A stretch of 64,000 bases of DNA from Paenibacillus typhae (lineage in GTDB: Bacteria > Bacillota > Bacilli > Paenibacillales > Paenibacillaceae), in NCBI RefSeq assembly GCF_900099765.1, contig NZ_FNDX01000002.1:124001-188000 (forward strand), in the 5' to 3' direction. Below are positions 1-8,047 of this stretch, piece after piece. Within the stretch, counting starts at the first letter, position 1, and each line of letters opens with the position of its first letter. Made by a program: the position numbers and the translations under genes. Below the pieces are notes generated by a model. It worked only from the letters and a program-made list of their open reading frames with translations. It did not search any database and was not told the origin of the DNA.

Positions 1-3000
1 TGGATGTTCGCGCAGACCAAAGCAAACAATCGGCCTGTTGCCAGATACGGTTCACCTGTATTGGGTACAAACGACAAGCTGTGGGAACAAGCTGTGGAGT
101 TTGACATAAACAACAGCAGCGCACCCGACCAGAAGATAGGCCCCAAGGCCACCGGCAAAGCCAAAGTGCTTTGGGACGAAGACTTCCTTTATGCACGCGT
201 TGTGGTTACCGACCCGAATGTGTGCGTCGGCCACACGCCTGGCACTGAGCACATGACCGACAGCGTGGAATTTTATATCGGTGACGGAAGCAGAGGCTCA
301 AACCAGTGGCGTATTGGCGCAAGCGGTATTTTCTCAGGTCAAGCCGCTGTGGGCCGCGAAGGTTCGGTTATACGAACGGACACCGGGTATATCGCCGAAG
401 TGAAGATTCCTAGAAGAACCATTGAATTCACGAATAATTCTCCGATTACGTTTGATGTGTACATCAATAACTCAACTGGTGCGGGGAATGATCGTTATGA
501 GGTTGTATCCGGTTTAGGCCAACCCGACGCGGGTTATGGCAGTTCTGACAGTTTCAAGAATAGCTTGCTGCTGTCTGGGGGCTCCATGGTGTCCAGGCAC
601 CCCGTTACCGCCACAGCAGGATTAAACGGCACAATCTCGCCATCCGGCTTGATTCGGGTAGCTGACGGCGGAAGCCAGACCTTTACATTCACTCCTGTCA
701 GCGGTTATGTCGTGGATACCGTAACTGTAAATGGTGCGTCTGTAGAGATTACAAACAATACCTATACCTTGGAAAAAGTGAACACCGATGACAAGGTAAT
801 CCATGTTACATTCAAACCCGATCCGGCCGCAACGTTACTTAATTTTATCGTATACAACGATAACTTTGCCACCGGAGAATTTACCACAGCCGTTATCATC
901 GATCTGGGCGCCGGAAATGAAGCTGTGGGTGCCGACCTCAGTTCAAACCTGTTTACAGTATCGGCGAGGAATACTCTGCTGAACGGTACTCCGGCATATC
1001 AAGGCACTCGTACTGTCAATAGAGTATACGTCAATGACGAACCTAGACCCAGAGGATATAAGGGTGTGAACAAGAACTCCCCTGATTATCAAGCTGGACT
1101 TACCAAAGGTCGCTACATCGTAGTAGAATTGGAATTCTGGACATTAACCGGCGGACAGTCCACTTTGGAGGCATCCAATTCCACCGTCCAGCATTACAAC
1201 ATTGTATATAGTGGCGATATCAAGCTTGACGGCAAGGCTGCCATTGTTAAGTCGTCTTTCGCACAGTCAGGTATCGTCAATGAAATCATTGATAAATTTG
1301 AAGTTGGTCCCAAAATTGACAACGCGGATGCGATGCAGTATGGACTCTATATTCATAAGGACGGCAACGGTGTCCCGGTAAAAGGGCTTCCCCTTTACAT
1401 CTACGCTCACGGTTCTACCCGCGGCGGTACACAGGACGGGGATACCTTCGCGCCCATCAGGTCCGCCAACGGAGCAATCGCGCTTATGAAGAAAATGGAG
1501 ACGAACTCCAAATACGCCAGTCATATAATCGCTTTGCGAGCTCAAAACAACGTTCAGGCAACAGCCGCTACCTTAAAGGCTTATATCGATGATCTGGTAA
1601 GCAAGGGACTTGTGGACCCCAACCGTATTTACATGGCAGGCTTCTCTATGGGATCCGCTTATACCAATACTTTCTTGACGACATATCCTGATCTGCTCGC
1701 GGCCGCGGCGCCTATGTCTTATCCACCTTCAATCAACGCGAAACAAGCCGAAACTCTTAAAAACTTTCCATACTGGTCATTCGTTAACACAACTGATTCT
1801 CCATCTATAAAAACAGGGGCGGAAACATTTATAGCGAATATAATGCCCCTATTGGAAAACGCTAGGCACACGTTTATCGACAGAAATGAGATATTCGTTT
1901 GGCCTTATGACCAATGGACAAAGGCGCAAGCACCTATTAATGGAACCAATTGGATTCCTTCCGGCCATGAGATGGAAGCTTCAGTTCTGTGGAACAATAT
2001 TTCAGGCTACACGGATACTTTGTCCAATGTAGGTTCCGGCAAGGAGTGGAGCCTTAAACCTACGGCGCAATCCTCTAACTTGCCGACATGGAAAAATGAC
2101 TACACTGACGTCTTTGATTGGATGTTTGAGCAGAGAAAAACGGACGTACCCGGTGCTCCGGGCAGTTTCAAGGCGACGGCGGGCGACGGACAGGTCACAT
2201 TGAGTTGGACTGTTCCGGCAGACGATGGTGGCAGCGCGATATTGGGTTACAAGGTATGGTATGGTAACGTGACACCGGTCACACTAGATGCGAAGGCGAC
2301 CCAATATACTTTCAAGGACCTGAAAAATGGCCAAAGCTACACCTTCAAGATCGTTGCGGTGACTGCGAAGGGCGACAGTGCGGAGACGAGTGCGACGGCG
2401 ATACCGGCGACTTCCAATGTGCCCAACCTTCCTGGTGGCAACACCGGCAATACCGGCAGTACGGGCACCGGGACAGACATCGGATCATCGAAGCCGACCT
2501 ACACAGTGAACACACCGAAGGATAAGCCCGCGGTTACGGACAAGAACGGCAACACCACGCTGCCCGGCGGTGGCGAGATTGCGACCAAGGGCGGGACGAA
2601 GATTGAGGTACCCGAAGGCACGACTATAGACTCAAACGGTAAGGTGACCATTCCGGCGGGCAAGAGCGCCAAAGTGACACTACACAGCGGAGCGAATGTC
2701 GGATTAGACAACGGCTTGTCGCTGAACATCCAAGGGGGTACGGAGTTTGTGTTCGATGATGACACCCCGCTGGGCTTCCTAGTGATGTCGGGCAATCCTT
2801 TCAGGGATGTCAACATGGACGACTGGTTCTACAGCTACGTAAACTCCGCCTACACATACGTTCTGTTCAACGGCACGACGTCCACGACGTTCTCACCGGG
2901 CACCTCAATGACGCGTGCGATGTACGTGCAGGCACTGGCCAATCTTGAGAACGTAAACCGCTCCGGCTACACGAGTTCCCGCTTTAGCGACGTGACAGAC

Positions 3001-3345
3001 GGTCAGTGGTACTCGGCGGCTGTCGAGTGGGCGGCCGAAAGCGGCATAGTCCACGGTATAAACGCAGACCTGTTTGATCCCAATTCACCGATAACGCGCG
3101 AGCAGATGCTGGTGATGCTGTACAACTATATGAAGTACAAGGGCTATGTGATACCTGAAAGCCAATCTAAGTCCTTCGCGGACGAGAGTGAGATCAGCTC
3201 ATGGGCGTTGAAGGCCGTTCAGGCACAGCGGGGCATCGGAATTGTATCAGGCAAGCCGGACAACTTCTTTGACCCCCAAGCCACCGCCACCCGCGCTGAA
3301 GTAGCTACTATCTTTATAAAGTTCATCGAATATCTGGCTAAGTAA
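1..3345 (+). CDS. SLH-anchored multi-domain secreted esterase (5' end outside window)
   Basis: The frame is open at the window edge, so the true start and signal peptide probably lie upstream; about 1,113 codons are visible. Visible order: a CBM9/DOMON-like sandwich (about 1-190), an InlB-B-like repeat (200-275), an Ig-like lead-in (276-390), an alpha/beta hydrolase of the PHB-depolymerase/CE1 type (about 400-700) with nucleophile elbow GFSMGS near residue 546 and a late His in SGHEME near 653, one fibronectin type III domain (715-800), a Gly/Thr-rich linker, and three SLH repeats (about 933, 992 and 1057 to the end). SLH repeats bind secondary cell-wall polymer, so the enzyme should sit on the cell surface. 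Substrate is not readable; a polysaccharide acyl or feruloyl ester is a guess. A strong terminator follows. Confidence 0.8.
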   Translation, partial: WMFAQTKANNRPVARYGSPVLGTNDKLWEQAVEFDINNSSAPDQKIGPKATGKAKVLWDEDFLYARVVVTDPNVCVGHTPGTEHMTDSVEFYIGDGSRGSNQWRIGASGIFSGQAAVGREGSVIRTDTGYIAEVKIPRRTIEFTNNSPITFDVYINNSTGAGNDRYEVVSGLGQPDAGYGSSDSFKNSLLLSGGSMVSRHPVTATAGLNGTISPSGLIRVADGGSQTFTFTPVSGYVVDTVTVNGASVEITNNTYTLEKVNTDDKVIHVTFKPDPAATLLNFIVYNDNFATGEFTTAVIIDLGAGNEAVGADLSSNLFTVSARNTLLNGTPAYQGTRTVNRVYVNDEPRPRGYKGVNKNSPDYQAGLTKGRYIVVELEFWTLTGGQSTLEASNSTVQHYNIVYSGDIKLDGKAAIVKSSFAQSGIVNEIIDKFEVGPKIDNADAMQYGLYIHKDGNGVPVKGLPLYIYAHGSTRGGTQDGDTFAPIRSANGAIALMKKMETNSKYASHIIALRAQNNVQATAATLKAYIDDLVSKGLVDPNRIYMAGFSMGSAYTNTFLTTYPDLLAAAAPMSYPPSINAKQAETLKNFPYWSFVNTTDSPSIKTGAETFIANIMPLLENARHTFIDRNEIFVWPYDQWTKAQAPINGTNWIPSGHEMEASVLWNNISGYTDTLSNVGSGKEWSLKPTAQSSNLPTWKNDYTDVFDWMFEQRKTDVPGAPGSFKATAGDGQVTLSWTVPADDGGSAILGYKVWYGNVTPVTLDAKATQYTFKDLKNGQSYTFKIVAVTAKGDSAETSATAIPATSNVPNLPGGNTGNTGSTGTGTDIGSSKPTYTVNTPKDKPAVTDKNGNTTLPGGGEIATKGGTKIEVPEGTTIDSNGKVTIPAGKSAKVTLHSGANVGLDNGLSLNIQGGTEFVFDDDTPLGFLVMSGNPFRDVNMDDWFYSYVNSAYTYVLFNGTTSTTFSPGTSMTRAMYVQALANLENVNRSGYTSSRFSDVTDGQWYSAAVEWAAESGIVHGINADLFDPNSPITREQMLVMLYNYMKYKGYVIPESQSKSFADESEISSWALKAVQAQRGIGIVSGKPDNFFDPQATATRAEVATIFIKFIEYLAK

Positions 3346-3366
3346 AAGCGTAAACCGAAAAATGCG

Positions 3367-3403
3367 GACCCTTCCGGCTGGGCAATATCCAGCCGGAAGG
3401 GTC
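3367..3403 (+). terminator. Rho-independent terminator of the SLH esterase
   Basis: A perfect 15-bp stem (GACCCTTCCGGCTGG with its complement) around a 7-nt loop starts 21 nt after the stop codon and is followed by a T-rich tract. Confidence 0.85.
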
Positions 3404-3408
3404 TCGTT

Positions 3409-3545
3409 CTATTTTACAAAGAAAATCTCCAGTCTGATGCTGCTAAAGGGAAGATCTACACGCTGCCGGTTTATAGCCATATTGCGAGTCTTTACGAGTC
3501 TTTATATGAATACGGAGCTGTTCCAAAAAGCCGGATTTCCGTTTC
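3409..3545 (+). pseudogene. Fragment of an ABC-transporter sugar-binding protein
   Basis: Frame 1 reads KGKIYTLPVYSHIASLY and then slips to frame 2, which reads YMNTELFQKAGFPF. Together these resemble the stretch of family-1 extracellular solute-binding proteins that precedes their N(T/K)ELF-x-KAG segment. There is no start, no lipobox and no C-terminus. It is a frameshifted scrap of about 45 codons between the SLH gene terminator and the tnsD relic. Confidence 0.45.
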
Positions 3546-3868
3546 TTTTATCAAATGAACGAATGGAGGAAGCTTTTGCATCTAAGTGTGATGATAATTT
3601 AGTTGATTTTTCAGATCAATTATGGAAACAATTGGTATAATCAATTAAGGATCAATGAAGTATCCGTAATCAAATGGTTGTCAAAGGGTAGAAGTAAGGA
3701 GAGCCGCTATTTATTTTCACCAGATCAATGTGGCCTCAATATATTAACTGAAATTTCTCCTAAAATTGCAGCAGAGAATATCCCTGAAGGAAATCTACAT
3801 AACATCAATATTTTCCATACTGTAGATCGTTACATAAGAAAGAAGTGTTAGAGAGATCAAAAAAATCC
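3546..3868 (+). pseudogene. Decayed tnsD/TniQ relic in the left flank
   Basis: Three successive frames align with the intact tnsD of this window (42995-44488). Frame 2 has AFASKCDDNLVDFSDQLWK against AFSCKCGFKFADFSSTLWE; after a shift near 3640, frame 3 has VIKWLSKG.. and INIFHTVDRYIRKK against DTFQTVDRHIRKN; after another shift VLERSKKS may match VLWKHSNC. Only the middle third of the gene (about residues 150-275) remains, and it is much more diverged than the 20.4-kb relic. The Tn7-like element begins at its last recognisable codon, so it appears to have inserted in or right beside this older relic. Confidence 0.65.
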
Positions 3869-3873
3869 GCCGA
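3869..3873. repeat. Left copy of 5-bp target-site duplication (GCCGA)
   Basis: GCCGA stands immediately outside the TGTCGG terminus at 3874 and is repeated at 44591-44595 immediately outside the other terminus. Five-bp duplications are the rule for Tn7-family transposition. Confidence 0.85.
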
Positions 3874-4020
3874 TGTCGGTAGACAAGAACATAGTCCCAT
3901 AAGAGCCCGCGCCCAGCGCGGATTTTCTGTTTTAAGGGATCAAGTTCTTGTCTTTCGCTCTGGACAAGAACTTGATCCCTTTGCCGATATTGGACAAGAA
4001 CATGGTACTATTGCCGATAT
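3874..4020 (+). repeat. Left end of the Tn7-like element with four TnsB-type sites
   Basis: Four copies of an 18-bp motif close to GGACAAGAACTTGATCCC occur at 3881-3898 (+, inside the terminal repeat), 3936-3953 (inverted), 3962-3979 (+) and 3992-4009 (+). The last two are each followed by TTGCCGATAT. The second and third copies form a large inverted repeat. Multiple spaced sites at one end and fewer at the other is the known asymmetry of Tn7 ends; assignment to TnsB is by position and analogy. Confidence 0.85.
3907..3921 (+). terminator. Short hairpin with T-rich tail inside the left end
   Basis: CCGCG-CCCAG-CGCGG is a 5-bp G+C-only stem followed by ATTTTCTGTTTT. It lies between the first two TnsB-type sites and could stop outside transcription entering the element. 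Confidence 0.4.
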
Positions 4021-4057
4021 TACCAAGAATATAATCGGGAAGCTATAAGAAAAAAAT

Positions 4058-5149
4058 TTACCGAACCCCCATCATAATTGCGGTGTAAGCACTTCCTACA
4101 AATGAAATTCCAAACAGAACAGCTAATCCGCTGGTGTTAGATTTTTTATGAAACAATAGTACCGCTGAAAGAAGGAGTAACAACGAGACCATACCCAAAA
4201 AGATACTGTTCCCGTTAGAAATCCATTGGATAGTGGAATCCCGGGTTATCGTACCATCATAAAAACGTAAGAACAGTTTAGAGGGTTTATCGAATTGAAT
4301 TACAGCTGCCAGATTTTCGGTTGGAGATTGTTGGCCCATAACGGCCATAGCTCCAAATACAAGTAATGCTATTATACTTTCAGTTCTTACCATTGGGATA
4401 GGATTAAAGTCAGAATCCTGTTTTAATTTCCTTTTCACCAGGACCCCGTTCATAAAAGCAAAAGTCAGTAAGGGTATGATTAATAGATGTTTGAACAGCA
4501 ATGCCTGTCCATAGGATACTATCCAGGAATTCACATAATCAGGCACAAGCAAATTCATTAAGAAGAAGCCGGCACTGATCGTGAACACAAGACAAACTAG
4601 GGCAAGAGGGCTAAACCATTTTAAAAATGAGGACCAGTTGTTATGATTTGTAGAAAACCAGGACACGATGAACAGGGTACCTATCCATATACAGACTGAT
4701 AAGAAATGAATTGCGTGTGGTACAAAGCCTTTTAGTTGATAGCTTGCTGTACAATGACTGGCCCAGGCAAATGCGAGGATTAATGCTAAGGTTAGAGCAG
4801 CGGTTACAAATTCCAAACTTGGCGTATTAACTGCTCTTTTAAAAGATTGAATAAATAGTAATAACGCGGTCAAACCAAGTGTAATTAACCAGGCATGCCC
4901 GATATTGAATTCAAATAGTACGGATCGAAAAATCATCCAGTAGTCGTTGTCAAAATCCTCTGCAAAGCTATTCACGATAGTTAATAGAGAGGAAAAGGAT
5001 AAAACGGCTATTCCAATAATCGTGGAATTCAAAATCCAGTAAGGCACATCTATACTTGGCCGATGACCTTCAGGAATAAACACAAGGATCTGGTTTCCTA
5101 CAACAATTGCAAAGCAGCAATATAAAATGAATTCCGAAAGATACATCAT
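4058..5149 (-). CDS. copD: CopD-family copper transport membrane protein
   Basis: A 363-residue, strongly hydrophobic protein with about eight or nine membrane segments and the general layout of CopD/YcnJ membrane domains, including histidines in predicted helices (ASHC, HAIHF, FKHL). CopD proteins are thought to move copper across the membrane with periplasmic or surface CopC. The start overlaps the copC stop by four bases, so the two genes are translationally coupled. In many Bacilli the CopC and CopD parts are fused (YcnJ); here they are separate. First cargo gene at the left end of the element. Confidence 0.8.
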   Translation of the reverse strand: MMYLSEFILYCCFAIVVGNQILVFIPEGHRPSIDVPYWILNSTIIGIAVLSFSSLLTIVNSFAEDFDNDYWMIFRSVLFEFNIGHAWLITLGLTALLLFIQSFKRAVNTPSLEFVTAALTLALILAFAWASHCTASYQLKGFVPHAIHFLSVCIWIGTLFIVSWFSTNHNNWSSFLKWFSPLALVCLVFTISAGFFLMNLLVPDYVNSWIVSYGQALLFKHLLIIPLLTFAFMNGVLVKRKLKQDSDFNPIPMVRTESIIALLVFGAMAVMGQQSPTENLAAVIQFDKPSKLFLRFYDGTITRDSTIQWISNGNSIFLGMVSLLLLLSAVLLFHKKSNTSGLAVLFGISFVGSAYTAIMMGVR

Positions 5150-5727
5150 GTCCGCTTCCTCCAGATCCGGTTAGCAAGTATAGCGATAACAATTAATGAA
5201 CACACGCCTATCCAAATAAACAGACTGCTTGAGCTTGAGCCAATATTGCTGATATTCAACGCTATTTGATCATCTTGCGGAATGGACGGTGATGGTTCTT
5301 GAGCCGGAGCTTCCTTTACTATAATCTCTTCTGTAAAAGACTTACCTGTTAAGGTTTCAGTTTCAGGTAGAATGGGTACAGCCATCTGAAAGCTAAAGCT
5401 TTGATTAATCACATGACCGTCTGCTCCTACTATTTTCCAGTCTATTTTGTAATTTCCGTTAGCAAGCGTTGTTGACAATGCTGCACTTAATACGTTCGCT
5501 TTAACTTCAATGGTATCAACATTAACTTTCTTTTCATTTTCATCAAATAGCGATAGGGTACTCAGTTTTTCAAGGTCTGTATTAAAGGTCAGCATAATTT
5601 CTTTCAATGGTTGTTCAATGACTTCATCTTGCTTTGGAAATGAACTTTTTAATTCAGTATGGGCTAGTGCTGTTGCGGGTACAAGGAAGAGTAAAAGTAA
5701 GATGAGAACAACTGCTTTTTTCATCAT
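5146..5727 (-). CDS. copC: CopC-domain copper-binding protein, membrane anchored
   Basis: 193 residues. A signal peptide ends in ATALA at residue 22, so the mature protein would start with His23, the N-terminal histidine that CopC proteins use to bind Cu(II). The CopC beta-sandwich follows (about 23-118) with the second conserved histidine in GADGHV. A flexible Pro/Glu-rich stalk and one C-terminal membrane helix followed by RKRT anchor it to the outer face of the membrane. It is upstream of and overlaps copD. A TATAAT-like -10 lies on the minus strand about 60 bp upstream. Confidence 0.85.
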   Translation of the reverse strand: MMKKAVVLILLLLFLVPATALAHTELKSSFPKQDEVIEQPLKEIMLTFNTDLEKLSTLSLFDENEKKVNVDTIEVKANVLSAALSTTLANGNYKIDWKIVGADGHVINQSFSFQMAVPILPETETLTGKSFTEEIIVKEAPAQEPSPSIPQDDQIALNISNIGSSSSSLFIWIGVCSLIVIAILANRIWRKRT

Positions 5728-5802
5728 TTCATCCCCTTCAATTATGTATTCCGTAACACATTAACATATACTAATATTATAGGGAAGTGTTCACTCGTAG
5801 AA

Positions 5803-5948
5803 GTTCTGATAGCTCTTGCCGGTGCCTCAGGAGGAGCTGTATCCGGTATTGTCGTAGCTTATTCCAGTTATGGCTCCTTTCCTTTGCCGGAAGTGTTCTC
5901 TCGTTGCTGCTTATTCCTGTTCTATTTTGGGGACGGCGAATGAATTGA
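5803..5948 (+). pseudogene. C-terminal scrap of an MFS transporter
   Basis: One frame reads VLIALAGASGGAVSGIVVAY and, after a frameshift near 5875, a second reads SFAGSVLSLLLIPVLFWGRR followed by a stop. This looks like the last two membrane helices of a major-facilitator protein. No start remains. A hairpin terminator follows, as expected for a gene end. Confidence 0.45.
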
Positions 5949-5964
5949 TAGATACACATAGAAT

Positions 5965-5989
5965 GAACCGGCTCTTTTGGAGTCGGTTC
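5965..5989 (+). terminator. Terminator after the MFS remnant
   Basis: GAACCGGCTC and GAGTCGGTTC pair with one G-T around a 5-nt loop and are followed by TTCATTTATT. Confidence 0.55.
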
Positions 5990-6073
5990 TTCATTTATTG
6001 GAATGAGCTATGGCCGAATATCAAGTTTTACTTTAAAATGAACACTAAATGCTCCGAGGGGAAGCGAATTTAA

Positions 6074-6364
6074 ATGAACAACTCATGGAATCGAGTCGTA
6101 TACAAATTGTGGGCTCCAATGTACGACTTCTTTTTTAATTCTGGTGCCTTTTTGAAAGCCCGAAAGAAGATATTCAGTGATCTACATGTAGAAACGGGAC
6201 AAAATATTCTTTTTGTTGGAGTCGGAACTGGAGCGGATTTGCCCTTTATGATAAATAGAGGGGGAAATATCACAGGAATAGATTTATCCTCGGATATGCT
6301 CGATCAAGCAAAGAAGCTATATCCCTCAGCTCACATAAAATTCATCCAAATGGATGCACAGTCT
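6074..6364 (+). pseudogene. Class I SAM methyltransferase, 3' truncated
   Basis: The N-terminal half of a UbiE-like methyltransferase: YDFFFNS, then the SAM-binding motif ILFVGVGTGADL and the acidic loop GIDLSSDML, ending at about IQMDAQ. Family members are about 200 residues; here recognisable sequence stops after about 97. The frame then runs a few more codons into the antisense of a ZIP gene. Missing the C-terminal half of the fold, it is very probably inactive. Confidence 0.7.
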
Positions 6365-6365
6365 G

Positions 6366-6777
6366 TTAAAAGAATTGAATTATTACTTGATACACTGCCC
6401 AGTGCAATACCTGCTGGTAGATTATGAAGAGCAACAGCTAGGGCAATCATCATACTTGAGCGCATCCCAGTGTTTTGCACTGCGGTGTTAGTTATAATGA
6501 TGATTCGGTCGGCGAGTAGCTCGATCAATAGAAAGGCAATAACACCAACTCCAACTCCGAGGAAGGTTAGTAGGATTCCTCCGCTTTTGATGCTCTCAGG
6601 AATGAGACGGAGAATGATTTGATATAACAAAATACCTGATACAGAAAGCACCAGCATCGGAACAGCAGCCTCGTTTTTTTTCTTAAAGAGAAAGGCAAAA
6701 ATTCCTCCAAGCCCAACGCTTAAAAAACTAATTCCAAAAACGGAAAAAACAATGAATAGCATCCCCATGATCAACAC
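6366..6777 (-). pseudogene. ZIP-family metal transporter, 3' truncated
   Basis: About 137 residues of a ZIP transporter: four or five hydrophobic helices ending with the signature ALAVALHNLPAGIALG, the histidine-bearing helix that forms the metal site. Family length is around 240; helices after the signature are absent because the gene runs head-on into the truncated methyltransferase. One deletion seems to have removed both 3' ends. A candidate zinc-repressor operator (6810-6823) remains upstream. Confidence 0.75.
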
Positions 6778-6809
6778 CCCTTTTAGAGTCCCTGATTCAA
6801 GTTTATTAT

Positions 6810-6823
6810 TGAATGTATGTTCA
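6810..6823. promoter_or_regulatory. SmtB/CzrA-like operator before the ZIP fragment
   Basis: TGAATGTATGTTCA has the TGAA-n6-TTCA dyad of ArsR/SmtB-family operators and lies 33 bp upstream of the ZIP start. Related dyads lie at 11001-11014 and 17472-17485. Confidence 0.4.
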
Positions 6824-6938
6824 TATGTTAATTCAGTTAGCCAATGTGTATCTCATCATTGTTCTCATGTTCATATAATTCATCAGAACAGTAATTATTG
6901 TCACACTCCAATCTGCAATAGATAAATTCAGGTGTCTT

Positions 6939-7010
6939 TTGTGTGACTTTTGAGTGTCTGTTGTGTGAAAGTTGAGGGAGGAACATGAAATAAACACTAC
7001 AATTCGTAGT
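6939..7010 (+). promoter_or_regulatory. qox control region: tandem TTGTGTGA repeat and BlaI-type dyad
   Basis: TTGTGTGA occurs at 6939-6946 and 6961-6968, 22 bp apart (two helical turns), somewhat like ResD sites known for Bacillus respiratory genes. At 6996-7010 ACTACAATTCGTAGT is a dyad with perfect ACTAC/GTAGT arms, and TACAAT within it could be the -10 box. The same dyad recurs at 12006-12024 and 13301-13315. The rest of the 6778-7090 gap holds only the ZIP operator. Confidence 0.55.
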
Positions 7011-7090
7011 ATTTATTCTGTACAATAATGAAGTCAGCAGTGATCACTGGCAGATGGAAATTCTACAACCTGAAAGAAGGGTGGGTATAA

Positions 7091-8011
7091 ATGAACCTAC
7101 GCAGGATAATGATGGTTCTTATTTTTGCTTGTACAACTATATTGGCCGGTTGTCAGCCACTTAAAGTCCTGGATCCGAAAGGTCCCCAAGCGCGCACTAC
7201 TGCTAATGTAATCTGGATATCTATTGGTACAATGGCTGTTGTTGTTCTTGTAGTAATTGCTATGTTTGCATATTTAATTATTAAATATCGTGCTTCTAAA
7301 CAGGAGGAGGACTATGAACCACCGCATATTGAGGGAAGCCTCAAGCTCGAACTGATCTGGACTGCAATACCTGTTGTCATAGTAGCATTTCTGTCTGTAG
7401 TTACAATCATATCTACATTTAAGGTAGAAGATGTACCTGAAGGCTATAGTAAGGAGCCGTTGGTCATTTATGCCTCGTCATCCAACTGGAAATGGCACTT
7501 CAGTTATCCGAATGAAGATATAGAAACCGTTAATTATCTGTACATTCCTACCGATCGTCCAGTTCAATTTAAATTATATTCTTATGGGCCAATCTCGAGC
7601 TTCTGGATCCCTCAGCTTGGAGGCCAGAAATATGCTATGGCAGATATGGTCAACACACTGAATTTAGCCGCAGATGTTCCCGGAGAATATAGCGGACGTA
7701 ATGCTAACTTTACTGGCGAAGGTTTTGCTGAACAGACTTTCAGTGTGAATGCTGTTTCTCCTCAAGAGTATACGGACTGGGTCGAAGAAGTGAAAACAAC
7801 TGCTGACGTACTAACCAAGGAAAAGTTTGGTGAACTCTTGCAGCCTGGCCACCTTGGACAATCCACATTTAAGGGTACACACTTAACTTTTTCTCCACCT
7901 CCTGAAAATCATCAGATGGGAGAGAAGAGTACTGAAAAAATGGACACTGACATGAACGAAATGAATATGGGAGACATGGAGGATATGGACCACTCAAATA
8001 TGAGCCAATAG
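7091..8011 (+). CDS. qoxA: aa3-type menaquinol oxidase subunit II
   Basis: 306 residues. Lipoprotein signal with lipobox LAGC (Cys21), the QoxA-typical LKVLDPKGPQA just after it, two membrane helices (about 42-65 and 88-112), then the extracellular cupredoxin domain. The Cys/His/Met cluster of CuA is absent and the segment reads SSFWIPQLGGQKYAM as in quinol oxidases, so electrons come from menaquinol rather than cytochrome c. The last 35 residues form a Met/Asp/His-rich tail (MNEMNMGDMEDMDH) that I do not recognise as a normal part of QoxA and that could bind copper. First gene of qoxABCD. Confidence 0.88.
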   Translation: MNLRRIMMVLIFACTTILAGCQPLKVLDPKGPQARTTANVIWISIGTMAVVVLVVIAMFAYLIIKYRASKQEEDYEPPHIEGSLKLELIWTAIPVVIVAFLSVVTIISTFKVEDVPEGYSKEPLVIYASSSNWKWHFSYPNEDIETVNYLYIPTDRPVQFKLYSYGPISSFWIPQLGGQKYAMADMVNTLNLAADVPGEYSGRNANFTGEGFAEQTFSVNAVSPQEYTDWVEEVKTTADVLTKEKFGELLQPGHLGQSTFKGTHLTFSPPPENHQMGEKSTEKMDTDMNEMNMGDMEDMDHSNMSQ

Positions 8012-8047
8012 CAACGAAAATAATATTTTTGAGAGGAGCAGATAGGC

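Noticed and set aside
6837-7025. 62-residue minus-strand ORF upstream of qoxA
   Set aside because: It covers the qox promoter and operator region, has no SD and no family features.
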